The notes under the pieces are model-generated. The model worked only from the letters and a program-made list of their open reading frames with translations, was not told the origin of the DNA and searched no databases. Made by a program: the position numbers and the translations under genes. DNA of 38,113 bases from Acidimicrobiales bacterium (GTDB taxonomy: Bacteria; Actinomycetota; Acidimicrobiia; Acidimicrobiales; VFJN01): assembly GCA_035316325.1 (NCBI GenBank), contig DATHJB010000035.1, positions 1-38,113 on the forward strand, written 5' to 3'. Shown here one piece after another: positions 25,308 through 33,396 of this stretch. The number at the start of each line of letters is the position of its first letter. Position 1 is the first letter of the stretch.

Positions 25308-25317
25308 GCGGGCGCCC

Positions 25318-26745
25318 ATGAGCGCCAGGACCTACGCCGTGCGCACCTTCGGGTGCCAGATGAACGAGCATGATTCCGAGCGGATCGTGGGGTTGCTCGA
25401 GGCCGACGGGCTGCGTCCCGCGGAGTCGCCCGACGACGCCGACGTGATCGTGCTCAACACCTGCTGCATCCGGGAGAACGCCGACAACAAGCTCTACGGC
25501 CACCTCGGTCACCTCAAGTCGCTGAAGGACCGCAACCCCGAGCTGCAGATCATGGTCGGCGGGTGCCTGGCCCAGAAGGACCGCGACGGCATCGTCGCCC
25601 GGGCGCCGCACGTCGACGTGGTGTTCGGCACCCACAACGTGGGCCGGGCCGCCGAGCTGCTGCGTGAGCAGCAGTCCGGGAGCGCGGGGTCGCTGGTCGA
25701 GATCCTCGACGAGGCGGCGAGCGACGATCGGGCCACCTTCCCGAGCGCCCTGCAGGTCCAGCGCGAGCTGCCCTACGCCAGCTGGCTGACGATCCAGGTG
25801 GGCTGCGACAACTCGTGCGCCTTCTGCATCGTCCCGGCGGTGCGGGGGCGGGAGATCAGCCGGCCGTTCGCCGAGCTGGTCGCCGAGGTCGAGGGGCTGG
25901 CCGCCGACGGTGTCACCGAGGTGACGCTGCTGGGCCAGAACGTCAACAGCTACGGCCGCGACCTGATGCTGGAGCGCCGCCAGGCCGGCGACCGCGACGC
26001 CAAGGTGCGTCCGTTGTTCGCCGACCTGCTGCGGGCGGTCGGCGCCGTCGACGGCATCCGGCGGGTGCGCTACACCAGCCCGCACCCCAAGGACCTGCGG
26101 CCGGAGACGATCGCGGCGATGGCGGAGACGCCGGCGGTGTGCGAACACCTCCACCTGCCGCTCCAGGCCGGCAGCGACCGGGTGCTGGCGGCGATGCACC
26201 GGGGCTACACGGCCGAGCGCTACCTCCGGAGGCTCGAGGCGGCCCGGGCGGCGATGCCCGACCTGGCCGTCACCACCGACATCATCGTCGGCTTCCCGGG
26301 CGAGACCGACGCCGACTTCGAGCGCACCCTCGAGGTAGTGGCCGAGGCGGCCTACGACAGCGCCTACACCTTCATCTTCAGCCCCCGTCCCGGCACCGAG
26401 GCGGCCGAGCGCACCGACGAGTTCGTCCCGTCGGAGGTGACCGCCGAGCGGTTCGAGCGCCTGCGGGTGGTGGTCGAGCGCTCGGCGCTGGCCCGCCATC
26501 GGGACCGGATCGGCCGGGTGGAGGAAGCCCTGGTGGAGGGCCCGTCCCGCAAGGATGCGACGGTCACCTCCGGCCGCACCCGCCAGAACAAGCTGGTCCA
26601 CTTCCGCTCCGGATCGACCCTCCGTCCCGGCAGCTACGTCGACGTCCAGGTCACCACCGCCGCCCCCCACCACCTCACCGGGGAGCTCCTCGGGGTGACC
26701 GCACCAGCGACCCACAAGACCCGCATCCCCGTCGCTGTTGTCTGA
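25318..26745 (+). CDS. miaB: tRNA-2-methylthio-N6-dimethylallyladenosine synthase MiaB
   Basis: Radical-SAM methylthiotransferase that adds a methylthio group to i6A37 of tRNAs reading UNN codons. The 475-residue protein has FGCQMNEHDSE at the N-terminus. Second-cluster cysteines are C13, C49 and C83, and the radical-SAM motif is CDNSCAFC (C163, C167, C170). GQNVNSYG and a C-terminal TRAM domain (about 395-460) follow. FGCQMN and the GQNVNSYG element separate MiaB from RimO. ATG 25318 is chosen over the longer open frame because of the FGCQMN position and the promoter 10 nt upstream. Its 3' end overlaps miaA, whose product makes its substrate. Confidence 0.97.
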   Translation: MSARTYAVRTFGCQMNEHDSERIVGLLEADGLRPAESPDDADVIVLNTCCIRENADNKLYGHLGHLKSLKDRNPELQIMVGGCLAQKDRDGIVARAPHVDVVFGTHNVGRAAELLREQQSGSAGSLVEILDEAASDDRATFPSALQVQRELPYASWLTIQVGCDNSCAFCIVPAVRGREISRPFAELVAEVEGLAADGVTEVTLLGQNVNSYGRDLMLERRQAGDRDAKVRPLFADLLRAVGAVDGIRRVRYTSPHPKDLRPETIAAMAETPAVCEHLHLPLQAGSDRVLAAMHRGYTAERYLRRLEAARAAMPDLAVTTDIIVGFPGETDADFERTLEVVAEAAYDSAYTFIFSPRPGTEAAERTDEFVPSEVTAERFERLRVVVERSALARHRDRIGRVEEALVEGPSRKDATVTSGRTRQNKLVHFRSGSTLRPGSYVDVQVTTAAPHHLTGELLGVTAPATHKTRIPVAVV

Positions 26746-27706
26746 CGCCCCGACCCACCTGGCGCTGGTCGGGACGACGGCGTCGGGGAAGTCGGCGCTG
26801 GGTCTCGCCCTCGCCCGTCGTGATCCGCGCCTCGAGATCGTCTCGGTCGACTCGATGCAGGTGTACCGGGGGATGGACGTCGGCACGGCCAAGCCGACCG
26901 CGGCGGAGCAGGCCGAGGTGCGCCACCACCTGCTCGACCTGGCCGACCCGTGGGACGAGTTCACGGTCACCCGCTTCCAGCAGGCCTTCCGGGACGCGCT
27001 GGCCGACATCGAGGCCCGCGGCCGGCGGGCCCTGCTGGTCGGCGGCACCGGCCTCTACCTGCGAGCGGTGGTCGACGACCTCACCATCCCGGGCCGCTAC
27101 CCCGAGGCGCGCGCCGAGCTGGAGGCCGAGCCCGACACCGTGGCCCTCTACGCCCGCCTCCAGCAGCTCGACCCCGCGGCCGCCGCCCGCATGGAGCCCG
27201 GCAACCGCCGCCGGGTCGTCCGGGCCCTGGAGGTGACGCTCGGCAGCGGCGCCCCGTTCTCGTCGTTCGGCCCCGGCCTGGAGGCCTACCCGCCCACGCC
27301 GTTCCGGCTCCTCGGCGTCGAGCTGCCCAGCGAGACCGTCGCCGCCCGCATCACCGCCCGGTACGCCGACCAGCTGGCCGCCGGCTTCGTCGACGAGGTC
27401 CGCCGCCTGGCCGCCGACCCCCGGGGCCTGTCGCGCACCGCCCGCCAGGCCCTCGGCTACCGCGAGCTGCTCGCCCACGTCGAGGAGGGCGTCGATCTCG
27501 ACGAGGCCGTCGACCTGGCCGTCGGCCGCACCCGCAAGTTCGCCCGCCGCCAGCGGTCGTGGTTCCGGCGCGACCCCCGCATCGAGTGGCTGCGCGCCGA
27601 CGACCCCACGACCCTGCGGGAACCGCTCGCGGCCCTCGTCCTGGCAAACTCCCCGCCAACCACCCCGCCATCGCCCCAAGCGGGGTCGGCTGCGCCGACG
27701 CCGTAG
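26738..27706 (+). CDS. miaA: tRNA dimethylallyltransferase MiaA
   Basis: Transfers the dimethylallyl group to A37 of tRNA. The 322-residue protein has the P-loop GTTASGKS (12-19), DSMQVYRGMDVGTAKPT, VGGTGLYLRA and QRSWFRRD near the C-terminus, all family hallmarks. The start is TTG at 26738, an uncommon codon; it overlaps the miaB stop by 8 nt, consistent with translational coupling. No closer ATG or GTG would leave the P-loop region intact. The last residues are low-complexity P/S/T. The TAG stop is also the first half of the dapF -10 box. Confidence 0.95.
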   Translation: MSDAPTHLALVGTTASGKSALGLALARRDPRLEIVSVDSMQVYRGMDVGTAKPTAAEQAEVRHHLLDLADPWDEFTVTRFQQAFRDALADIEARGRRALLVGGTGLYLRAVVDDLTIPGRYPEARAELEAEPDTVALYARLQQLDPAAAARMEPGNRRRVVRALEVTLGSGAPFSSFGPGLEAYPPTPFRLLGVELPSETVAARITARYADQLAAGFVDEVRRLAADPRGLSRTARQALGYRELLAHVEEGVDLDEAVDLAVGRTRKFARRQRSWFRRDPRIEWLRADDPTTLREPLAALVLANSPPTTPPSPQAGSAAPTP

Positions 27707-27709
27707 CCT
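27704..27709 (+). promoter_or_regulatory. -10 box TAGCCT of dapF, made from the miaA stop codon
   Basis: TAGCCT ends 10 nt before the ATG at 27720. Its TAG is the stop codon of miaA. Confidence 0.55.
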
Positions 27710-27719
27710 TCTGATCACC

Positions 27720-28565
27720 ATGCGGCTCACCAAGCACCACGGGCTGGGCAACGACTTCCTCGTCCTCCTCGACCGGTCGGGCCTCCACCCCGTCGCCGCC
27801 GACCTGGCCCGGGCCGTGTGCGACCGCTACCGCGGCATCGGCGCCGACGGCCTGATCAGGGCCGTCCGCCCCGGCACGGGCCCCGACCCCGAGCCGCCCG
27901 ACGCCGTGATGGAGCTGCTCAACGCCGACGGCTCCCGCGCCGAGATGAGCGGCAACGGCATCCGCTGCCTGGTGCAGGCGATGGTGCTCGAGGGCTGGGT
28001 CGAGCCCAAGTCCGACGGCCCCACCCAGGTCGCCGTGCTCACCGACGCCGGCCTGCGCAGCGTGGTCGTCCAGCAGGCGATCGATGCCACAACCCACCTG
28101 ATCACGGTCGACATGGGGCCGGTGCGCTTCGACCGGCGGGAGGCGAGCTGGGTCGGCGGTCCGTTCGTGCGCAGCGCCTGGGCCGACCTGGGCAACCCCC
28201 ACCTGGTGCTGGAGGTCGACCGGGGCCAGGCGTTCGACGCCATCGACCTGGTCGGCATGGGCGAGCGGGTCAACGCCGGCACTCCCGGCGGCGCCAACGT
28301 CCACCTGCTCATCCCCGGCCCCGGCGACGACGCCGTCACCATCCGCACCTACGAGCGGGGCGTCGGGCCCACGCAGGCGTGCGGCACCGGGGCGTGCGCG
28401 TCGGCGGCGGTCGCCAACGCCTGGGGCCTGGTGGGCCGGCACGTGGACGTGCACCAGCCGGGCGGGGTCGCCGAGGTGCGGCTCGGGGCGACCGTCGAGC
28501 TGACCGGCCCGGCCACCGTGATCGCCGCCATCGACTACCCCTACACCCGCCCGGCCGCGGGATAA
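27720..28565 (+). CDS. dapF: Diaminopimelate epimerase with Ser at one catalytic Cys position
   Basis: DapF interconverts LL- and meso-diaminopimelate with two cysteines as acid and base. The 281-residue protein has the family motifs HGLGNDF, RYRGIGADG, NADGS, GNP, ERGVGPTQACGTGAC and a normal length. The second catalytic cysteine is C221. At the first site the sequence is AEMSGNGIRC: the residue before GNG, normally Cys, is Ser77 (codon AGC at 27948-27950). A nearby C83 exists but is not in the canonical place. Either the family branch works with Ser as the weaker base, or the activity is altered. It remains the only dapF candidate in the window and sits with the other dap genes, so loss of function seems unlikely. 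Confidence 0.92.
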   Translation: MRLTKHHGLGNDFLVLLDRSGLHPVAADLARAVCDRYRGIGADGLIRAVRPGTGPDPEPPDAVMELLNADGSRAEMSGNGIRCLVQAMVLEGWVEPKSDGPTQVAVLTDAGLRSVVVQQAIDATTHLITVDMGPVRFDRREASWVGGPFVRSAWADLGNPHLVLEVDRGQAFDAIDLVGMGERVNAGTPGGANVHLLIPGPGDDAVTIRTYERGVGPTQACGTGACASAAVANAWGLVGRHVDVHQPGGVAEVRLGATVELTGPATVIAAIDYPYTRPAAG

Positions 28566-28606
28566 AGCGTGGCCCTACAGCGCCTTCACCGGGCAGGATC
28601 GTGGCC

Positions 28607-29896
28607 ATGTCACTGATCGAGCGGTCGTTTCGCGAGAAGATCGTCCTGGTCGGTGTCACCCTCCCGCCCGACACGGCCGAGAAGACCGAGGCATCGCTCG
28701 ACGAGCTGTCCCTCCTGGTCGACACGGCCGGTGCCGACGAGGTGGGTCGCCTCATGCAGCGCCGCAACGCGCCCGACCCGCCCACCTACGTGGGCAAGGG
28801 CAAGGCCGAGGAGCTCAAGGAGCTGGCGCTGGCCACCGACTGCGACACCGTGGTGTTCGACAACGAGCTCACGCCGGCGCAGCAGTTCAACCTGGAGAAG
28901 CTGCTCGGCCGCACGGCCATCGACCGCACCGCGGTGATCCTCGACATCTTCGCCCAGAACGCCCACAGCCAGGAGGGCAAGGCGCAGGTCGAGCTGGCCC
29001 AGCTGCGCTACCGGCTGCCGCGCCTGCGAGGGCGGGGCAAGGCGCTGTCGCAGCAGGCCGGCGGCATGTCGGCGGGCGGCGGCGCCCGCATCGGCACCCG
29101 CGGCCCCGGCGAGACCCAGCTCGAGGTCGACCGGCGGCGGCTCGTACGTCGGGTCCACAAGCTCGAGGCCGAGCTGCGCGAGGTCGACCGTCACCGTGAC
29201 ACCCAGCGCAAGGCGCAGCGCACCGGCGCCCTGCCGCGGGCGGTGATCGTCGGCTACACGAACGCCGGCAAGTCGACGCTGCTCAACCGGCTCACCGACG
29301 CGGGCGTCCTCGTCGAGGACCGCCTGTTCGCCACGCTCGACGCCACCACCCGTCGTCTCGACCTGCCCGGCGGCGAGCGCGTGCTGCTCACCGACACCGT
29401 CGGCTTCATCCGCAAGCTGCCGCACCAGCTGGTGGAGGCGTTCAAGTCGACGTTGGCCGTCGCCGTCGACGCCGACCTGCTGGTCCACGTGGTCGATGCC
29501 TCGGCACCCGACCCGGCCGGCAACATCGAGGCCGTCCGCTCCGTCCTCGGCGAGATCGGTGCGGCCGACGTTCCCGAGCTGATGGCGTTCAACAAGGCCG
29601 ACCTGGCGCCGGACGCCGCCGAGCGCCTGGTGGACCGGTGGCCGGGCTCGGTGGCGTTCAGCGCCACCACCGGCGACGGCGTCGACGTGCTGGTCCGCAC
29701 CGTCGGCGACCGGCTGCGGGCGCTCACCCGGGTGGTCGAGCTGGTGATCCCCTACGAGCGGGGCGACCTGCTGGCCGCGGTGCACCGTGGGGGAGAGGTG
29801 CTGTCCGAAAGCCCTGGTGAAGGTGGTATGTACATACGGGGTCGCTTCGACGAGGCGACGGTCGGGCGCTTGGGTGAGTTCGTGACCAACGCCTGA
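28607..29896 (+). CDS. hflX: GTPase HflX
   Basis: Ribosome-associated GTPase that splits stalled 70S ribosomes after stress. The 429-residue protein has the HflX N-terminal domain (PPTYVGKGKAEEL, VVFDNELTPAQQFNLE), the linker signature GPGETQLEVDRRRLVRR (about 166-182), a G domain with G1 GYTNAGKST, G3 DTVGF and G4 NKAD, and a short C-terminal region. ATG 28607 is preferred because GCAGGA lies about 8 nt upstream; GTG 28601 is two codons earlier. The miaB-miaA-dapF-hflX order is conserved in Actinobacteria. Confidence 0.96.
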   Translation: MSLIERSFREKIVLVGVTLPPDTAEKTEASLDELSLLVDTAGADEVGRLMQRRNAPDPPTYVGKGKAEELKELALATDCDTVVFDNELTPAQQFNLEKLLGRTAIDRTAVILDIFAQNAHSQEGKAQVELAQLRYRLPRLRGRGKALSQQAGGMSAGGGARIGTRGPGETQLEVDRRRLVRRVHKLEAELREVDRHRDTQRKAQRTGALPRAVIVGYTNAGKSTLLNRLTDAGVLVEDRLFATLDATTRRLDLPGGERVLLTDTVGFIRKLPHQLVEAFKSTLAVAVDADLLVHVVDASAPDPAGNIEAVRSVLGEIGAADVPELMAFNKADLAPDAAERLVDRWPGSVAFSATTGDGVDVLVRTVGDRLRALTRVVELVIPYERGDLLAAVHRGGEVLSESPGEGGMYIRGRFDEATVGRLGEFVTNA

Positions 29897-29979
29897 CCGT
29901 GCAGCCGGGCGGCACGGTTTGGTGGCCGTGGCGCCGTGGGAACGGTCCCGCAACCTCATCCGACCCTGGAGGTCGCAGA

Positions 29980-30252
29980 GTGCTCTGGTCACTGATCACG
30001 TTCCTGGTCCTCGGCGTCATCGCCGGCTACATCGCCCGACTGCTCGTCCCCGGCGAGGACCCGCTGTCGTTGCCGCTGACCGCGGCGCTGGGCGTCGTCG
30101 GGTCGTTCGTGGGCGGCTTCCTCGGTCGGATCATCTTCGACTCCGGCGACGGCATCATCCAGCCCAGCGGGATCATCGGCTCGGTGATCGGCGCCGTCAT
30201 CGTGCTGATGATCTACAACTTCTTCGACGGCGAGAAGCGCGCCAACGCTTGA
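29980..30252 (+). CDS. GlsB/YeaQ/YmgE-family small membrane protein
   Basis: A 90-residue protein with three hydrophobic segments (about 3-20, 28-48 and 63-82) rich in glycine, including GVIAGYIARLLVP and GFLGRIIFD. This pattern is typical of the transglycosylase-associated/GlsB family, linked with general stress but without a defined biochemical role. GTG 29980 is the start: TGGAGG lies 7 nt upstream, and the open frame before it is polar and unlike the family. It follows hflX by about 80 bp. Confidence 0.82.
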   Translation: MLWSLITFLVLGVIAGYIARLLVPGEDPLSLPLTAALGVVGSFVGGFLGRIIFDSGDGIIQPSGIIGSVIGAVIVLMIYNFFDGEKRANA

Positions 30253-30275
30253 AGAGCTCGCTGCACCAGGGGATC

Positions 30276-30281
30276 TAGTCT
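30276..30281 (+). promoter_or_regulatory. -10 box TAGTCT of dapC (leaderless)
   Basis: TAGTCT ends 6 nt before the GTG at 30288. Confidence 0.6.
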
Positions 30282-30287
30282 GCTGAA

Positions 30288-31376
30288 GTGCAGCAAGCGT
30301 TCAGGCCACCGCCGTACCCCTACGACCGTCTCGACGCACTGCGCCCGCTAGCCGACCGGCTGCCGGGCGGGTGCGTGGATCTCTCCATCGGCACGCCGTG
30401 CGACCCGCCGCCGGCGTTCGTGATCTCCGCGCTGGCGACGTCGGGTCGGGAGCGGGGCTACCCGCCGTCGGTGGGCTCGGCGGACATGCGCGACGCCGTG
30501 GTGGCCTGGTTCCGCCGGCGCTTCGACGTGGCGGTGTCGCCGTCGGACGTCGCCGCCTGCGTCGGCACGAAGGAGCTGGTCGCAGGCATCCCACAGTGGC
30601 TGCGGCTGCGTGACCCGGGGCGCGACACGGTCCTGTACCCCGAGCCGAGCTACCCGACCTACGCCATGGGGGCCACGTTGGCGGGCTGCCGCTCGGTCGC
30701 CTACCGGACGCTCGACGACATCGCCGAGGCCGACGCGGCGCGGGCGCTGTGCCTGTGGGTCAACACGCCCGGCAACCCGACCGGCGAGCTGTTCGACCTG
30801 CCGACCGCCGCCGCCTGGGGGCGCTCGCGGGGCGTCCCCGTGCTGTCCGACGAGTGCTACATCGAGTTCACGTGGGACGGACCGGGCCGCACGATCCTCT
30901 CCGAGGGCACCGAGGGCGTGCTGGCGCTGCACTCGCTGTCGAAGCGTTCCAACCTGGCCGGGCTTCGGGTCGGCTTCTACGCCGGCGATGCCGAGCTGGT
31001 GCACTACCTGTCCGAGGTGCGCAAGCACGCGGGCTTCATGGTGCCGGGCCCGGTGCAGGCCGCCGCGACCGCGGCGTTGGGCGACGATGCGCACGTCGAG
31101 GAGCAGCGGGAGCGCTACCTGGGGCGCCTGTCGGTGATGCGCGACGCGCTGCTGTCGATGTCCGTGGAGTGCGACTTGCCCGCGGGTGCCTTCTACCTGT
31201 GGGCGCGGGCGCCGCACGGCGATGCGTGGAAGCTGGCGTCCGAGTTGGCCGAGCGCGGCGGAGCGCTGGTGTCGCCGGGCGACTTCTACGGCGCCGCCGG
31301 GGCCGAGCACGTGCGGATCGCCGTGGTGCAGCCCGACGACCGGCTGGCGCTGGTCGCGGAACGCCTGGCCAGCTGA
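30288..31376 (+). CDS. dapC: Succinyldiaminopimelate transaminase (class I/II aminotransferase)
   Basis: PLP enzyme that uses glutamate to aminate N-succinyl-2-amino-6-ketopimelate. The 362-residue protein has the fold-type I signature: NTPGNPTG, D188 in LSDECYIEF, and the PLP-binding lysine K219 in SLSKRSNLAG, followed by GLRVGFYAGD. The DapC assignment over other aminotransferases rests on the opening (PPPYPYDRLDALRP), the size, and the location beside dapD, dapE and dapF. GTG 30288 directly follows its -10 box. The next gene starts 19 nt after the stop. Confidence 0.9.
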   Translation: MQQAFRPPPYPYDRLDALRPLADRLPGGCVDLSIGTPCDPPPAFVISALATSGRERGYPPSVGSADMRDAVVAWFRRRFDVAVSPSDVAACVGTKELVAGIPQWLRLRDPGRDTVLYPEPSYPTYAMGATLAGCRSVAYRTLDDIAEADAARALCLWVNTPGNPTGELFDLPTAAAWGRSRGVPVLSDECYIEFTWDGPGRTILSEGTEGVLALHSLSKRSNLAGLRVGFYAGDAELVHYLSEVRKHAGFMVPGPVQAAATAALGDDAHVEEQRERYLGRLSVMRDALLSMSVECDLPAGAFYLWARAPHGDAWKLASELAERGGALVSPGDFYGAAGAEHVRIAVVQPDDRLALVAERLAS

Positions 31377-31394
31377 CGCGCCAGACTGACCACC

Positions 31395-32294
31395 ATGCAG
31401 CCGGGTCCCTATGGAGCGCCGCCCGTCGCGCCGTCCAGCACCGAACCGCTCAAGCCGAACGGGTGGTGGTACGTCGTCGCCGCGACGCTGGGGATCGGCG
31501 GCATCGTGCTCGCCGTGGTCATCGGTGTGCGGACGGCGCAGACGTACTCCGACCGGATCGGTGACTTCCAGCGGGTCGACGTCCCCGGCTCCGGCACCGT
31601 CACCCTGGACTCGGGCAACTACAGCGTCTACCAGGAGTTCGACGGCGCCAACGACGACTTCCGGTTCGATCCCAGCGTGACGGTGAACCTGACGGCGCCC
31701 GACGGCAGCGCGGTCGACCTCGACAGCTACTCCGGCACCGTCACCTACGCCGACGGTGACGGCCATGAGGGCGAGGCGCTGTTCACGTTCCGCGCCGAGG
31801 AGTCCGGCGACTACCGGGTGAGCGCCGAGGGCGACAGCGAGTCGGTGATCGCGGTGGGCCCGGGCATCGGCGGCGGCCTGGTGGCGGGCATCATCGGTGC
31901 GCTGCTGTCCGGCTTCGTCGGCGTGATCGCCGGCGTCGTCGTCGCGATCATCGTGGCGGTCAAGCGCAGCGGCTCCAAGACCCGCCGCCAACTCGCACTC
32001 GTCGGTTCGGGCTACCGCCCCCCAGGCCCTCCGGGTGCGGGTGGCGGCTGGCCCCCGTCCCCCCAACCGATGTGGCCCCACTACCAGCCTCAACCCCAGC
32101 ACCAGGCCCCGCCCGGGTACCAACCGCCCGCTCCGCCGGCGGCCCCGGCCCCGCCGATGCCTCCAGCCCCACCGCCACCGCCGCCGCCTCCGCCGGAACC
32201 TCCGGCCTCGTCGCCGCAGCCCGAGCCGCCGACGGCTCCGACCACGCCGATGCCCGGTGCGACGCCACCCAACGAGCCGCCGCCCCCGGCGTGA
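31395..32294 (+). CDS. Membrane protein with extracytoplasmic beta domain and proline-rich tail, unknown function
   Basis: The 299-residue product is not one I recognise. It has a short P/S/T-rich N-terminus, a first membrane helix (about 24-45), and an outside domain (about 55-155) with beta-strand-like alternation (SGTVTLDSGNYSVYQEF, NLTAPDGSAVDL, EESGDYRVSAEG) resembling small pre-peptidase-like or jelly-roll domains. A second, glycine-rich membrane helix lies near 163-190. A long cytoplasmic tail dominated by P, A, Q and G (about 200-299) follows. It begins 19 nt after dapC; an imperfect -10 (CAGACT) precedes its ATG. Location among the DAP genes may hint at the cell envelope, but that is weak. 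Confidence 0.75.
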   Translation: MQPGPYGAPPVAPSSTEPLKPNGWWYVVAATLGIGGIVLAVVIGVRTAQTYSDRIGDFQRVDVPGSGTVTLDSGNYSVYQEFDGANDDFRFDPSVTVNLTAPDGSAVDLDSYSGTVTYADGDGHEGEALFTFRAEESGDYRVSAEGDSESVIAVGPGIGGGLVAGIIGALLSGFVGVIAGVVVAIIVAVKRSGSKTRRQLALVGSGYRPPGPPGAGGGWPPSPQPMWPHYQPQPQHQAPPGYQPPAPPAAPAPPMPPAPPPPPPPPPEPPASSPQPEPPTAPTTPMPGATPPNEPPPPA

Positions 32295-32303
32295 GGGTGG
32301 GTG

Positions 32304-33293
32304 TCAGTTGTGGTGGAGGGCGGGGTTCAGCTCGACCGACTGGCGGCCGGCGCGGGGGACCACCTCGACGGTGCCGGTGACGCTGTGGCGGCGGAACAGC
32401 AGGCGGTCGCTGCCGCTCAGCTCGCCGGCCTTGAGCACCGTGCCGTCGGGCAGCGTCACCCGGGTGCCGGCGGTGACGTAGAGGCCCGCCTCGACCACGC
32501 AGTCGTCGCCCAGTGAGATCCCGATGCCGCCGTTGGCGCCGAGGAGGCAGCGCTTGCCGACGCGGATGACCTCCTTGCCGCCACCCGACAGCGTCCCCAT
32601 GATCGACGACCCGCCACCGATGTCGGAGGCGTCGTCCACGACGACACCGGCGCTGATGCGGCCCTCGACCATGGCGGAGCCCAGCGTGCCGGCGTTGAAG
32701 TTCACGAACCCCTCGTGCATGACGGTGGTGCCGTCGGCCAGGTGGGCGCCGAGGCGGACCCGATCGGCGTCGGCGATCCTCACACCCGAGGGCACCACGT
32801 AGTCGGTCATCCGCGGCATCTTGTCGAGGCCGAACACCTGCACCGGCACCCCGCTGGCGCGGAGCCGCAGCCGCAGCTGCTCGAAGCCCTCGACCGGACA
32901 CGGCCCGAGGTTCGTCCAGACGACGGTGTTGAGCAGGCCGAACAGTCCGTCGAGGTTGGCGCCGTTCGGTTGGATCAGCCGGTGGGACAGGAGCTGGAGC
33001 CGCAGGTAGACGTCGTAGGTGTCGACCGGGGGGTCGCTGAGCGCCTCGATCGTGGTCGCCACGGCGATCCGCTGCACACCCCGCTGGTCGTCCGGCCCGA
33101 GCACGTCGCCCAGGTCGACGCCCAGGGCCTCGCCGGCCTCGTCGTGGGGGAGCAGCCGGGTCCCGGTCGGGTTGGGCGACAGGGCGGTCAGCGTGGGCGA
33201 GGGGTACCAGGCGTCGAGCACCCTCCCGTCCTGGTCGAGAGTGGCGAGGCCCACGGCGTAGGCCCCGGTCGAGGGAGTGCTGGCGGCGGTCAC
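32304..33293 (-). CDS. dapD: 2,3,4,5-tetrahydropyridine-2,6-dicarboxylate N-succinyltransferase
   Basis: Left-handed beta-helix acyltransferase that succinylates tetrahydrodipicolinate. The 329-residue protein belongs to the longer actinobacterial DapD type: N-terminal alpha/beta domain, then hexapeptide-repeat turns ([55 protein letters not shown]) and a short C-terminal domain. GTG 33293 is the start because TAACTT lies exactly 7 nt upstream; a TTG three codons earlier would fall in the promoter spacer. It diverges from dapE. Its stop lies 9 nt from the end of the unknown membrane protein gene, with which it converges. Confidence 0.95.
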   Translation of the reverse strand: MTAASTPSTGAYAVGLATLDQDGRVLDAWYPSPTLTALSPNPTGTRLLPHDEAGEALGVDLGDVLGPDDQRGVQRIAVATTIEALSDPPVDTYDVYLRLQLLSHRLIQPNGANLDGLFGLLNTVVWTNLGPCPVEGFEQLRLRLRASGVPVQVFGLDKMPRMTDYVVPSGVRIADADRVRLGAHLADGTTVMHEGFVNFNAGTLGSAMVEGRISAGVVVDDASDIGGGSSIMGTLSGGGKEVIRVGKRCLLGANGGIGISLGDDCVVEAGLYVTAGTRVTLPDGTVLKAGELSGSDRLLFRRHSVTGTVEVVPRAGRQSVELNPALHHN

Positions 33294-33300
33294 GCCCGCC

Positions 33301-33306
33301 AAGTTA
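33301..33306 (-). promoter_or_regulatory. -10 box TAACTT of dapD (leaderless)
   Basis: TAACTT on the minus strand ends 7 nt before the GTG at 33293. Confidence 0.55.
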
Positions 33307-33384
33307 GTGGCGCCTCGTCGGGGATCTCACCCCGCCGACCACCCCGCCGCCGCCCCGAGCGGTCTCGGGCTTCGCCGAGTCCGT

Positions 33385-33390
33385 TAGCTT
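33385..33390 (+). promoter_or_regulatory. -10 box TAGCTT of dapE (leaderless)
   Basis: TAGCTT ends 6 nt before the ATG at 33397. A short inverted repeat, CTCGG-N6-CCGAG, lies just upstream. Confidence 0.6.
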
Positions 33391-33396
33391 CCTGGC

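Noticed and set aside
25287..25310. GGCTA-N7-TAGCC hairpin as a terminator after the binding-protein gene
   Set aside because: The stem is only 5 bp and includes the stop codon and the miaB -10 box, so it is more likely incidental.
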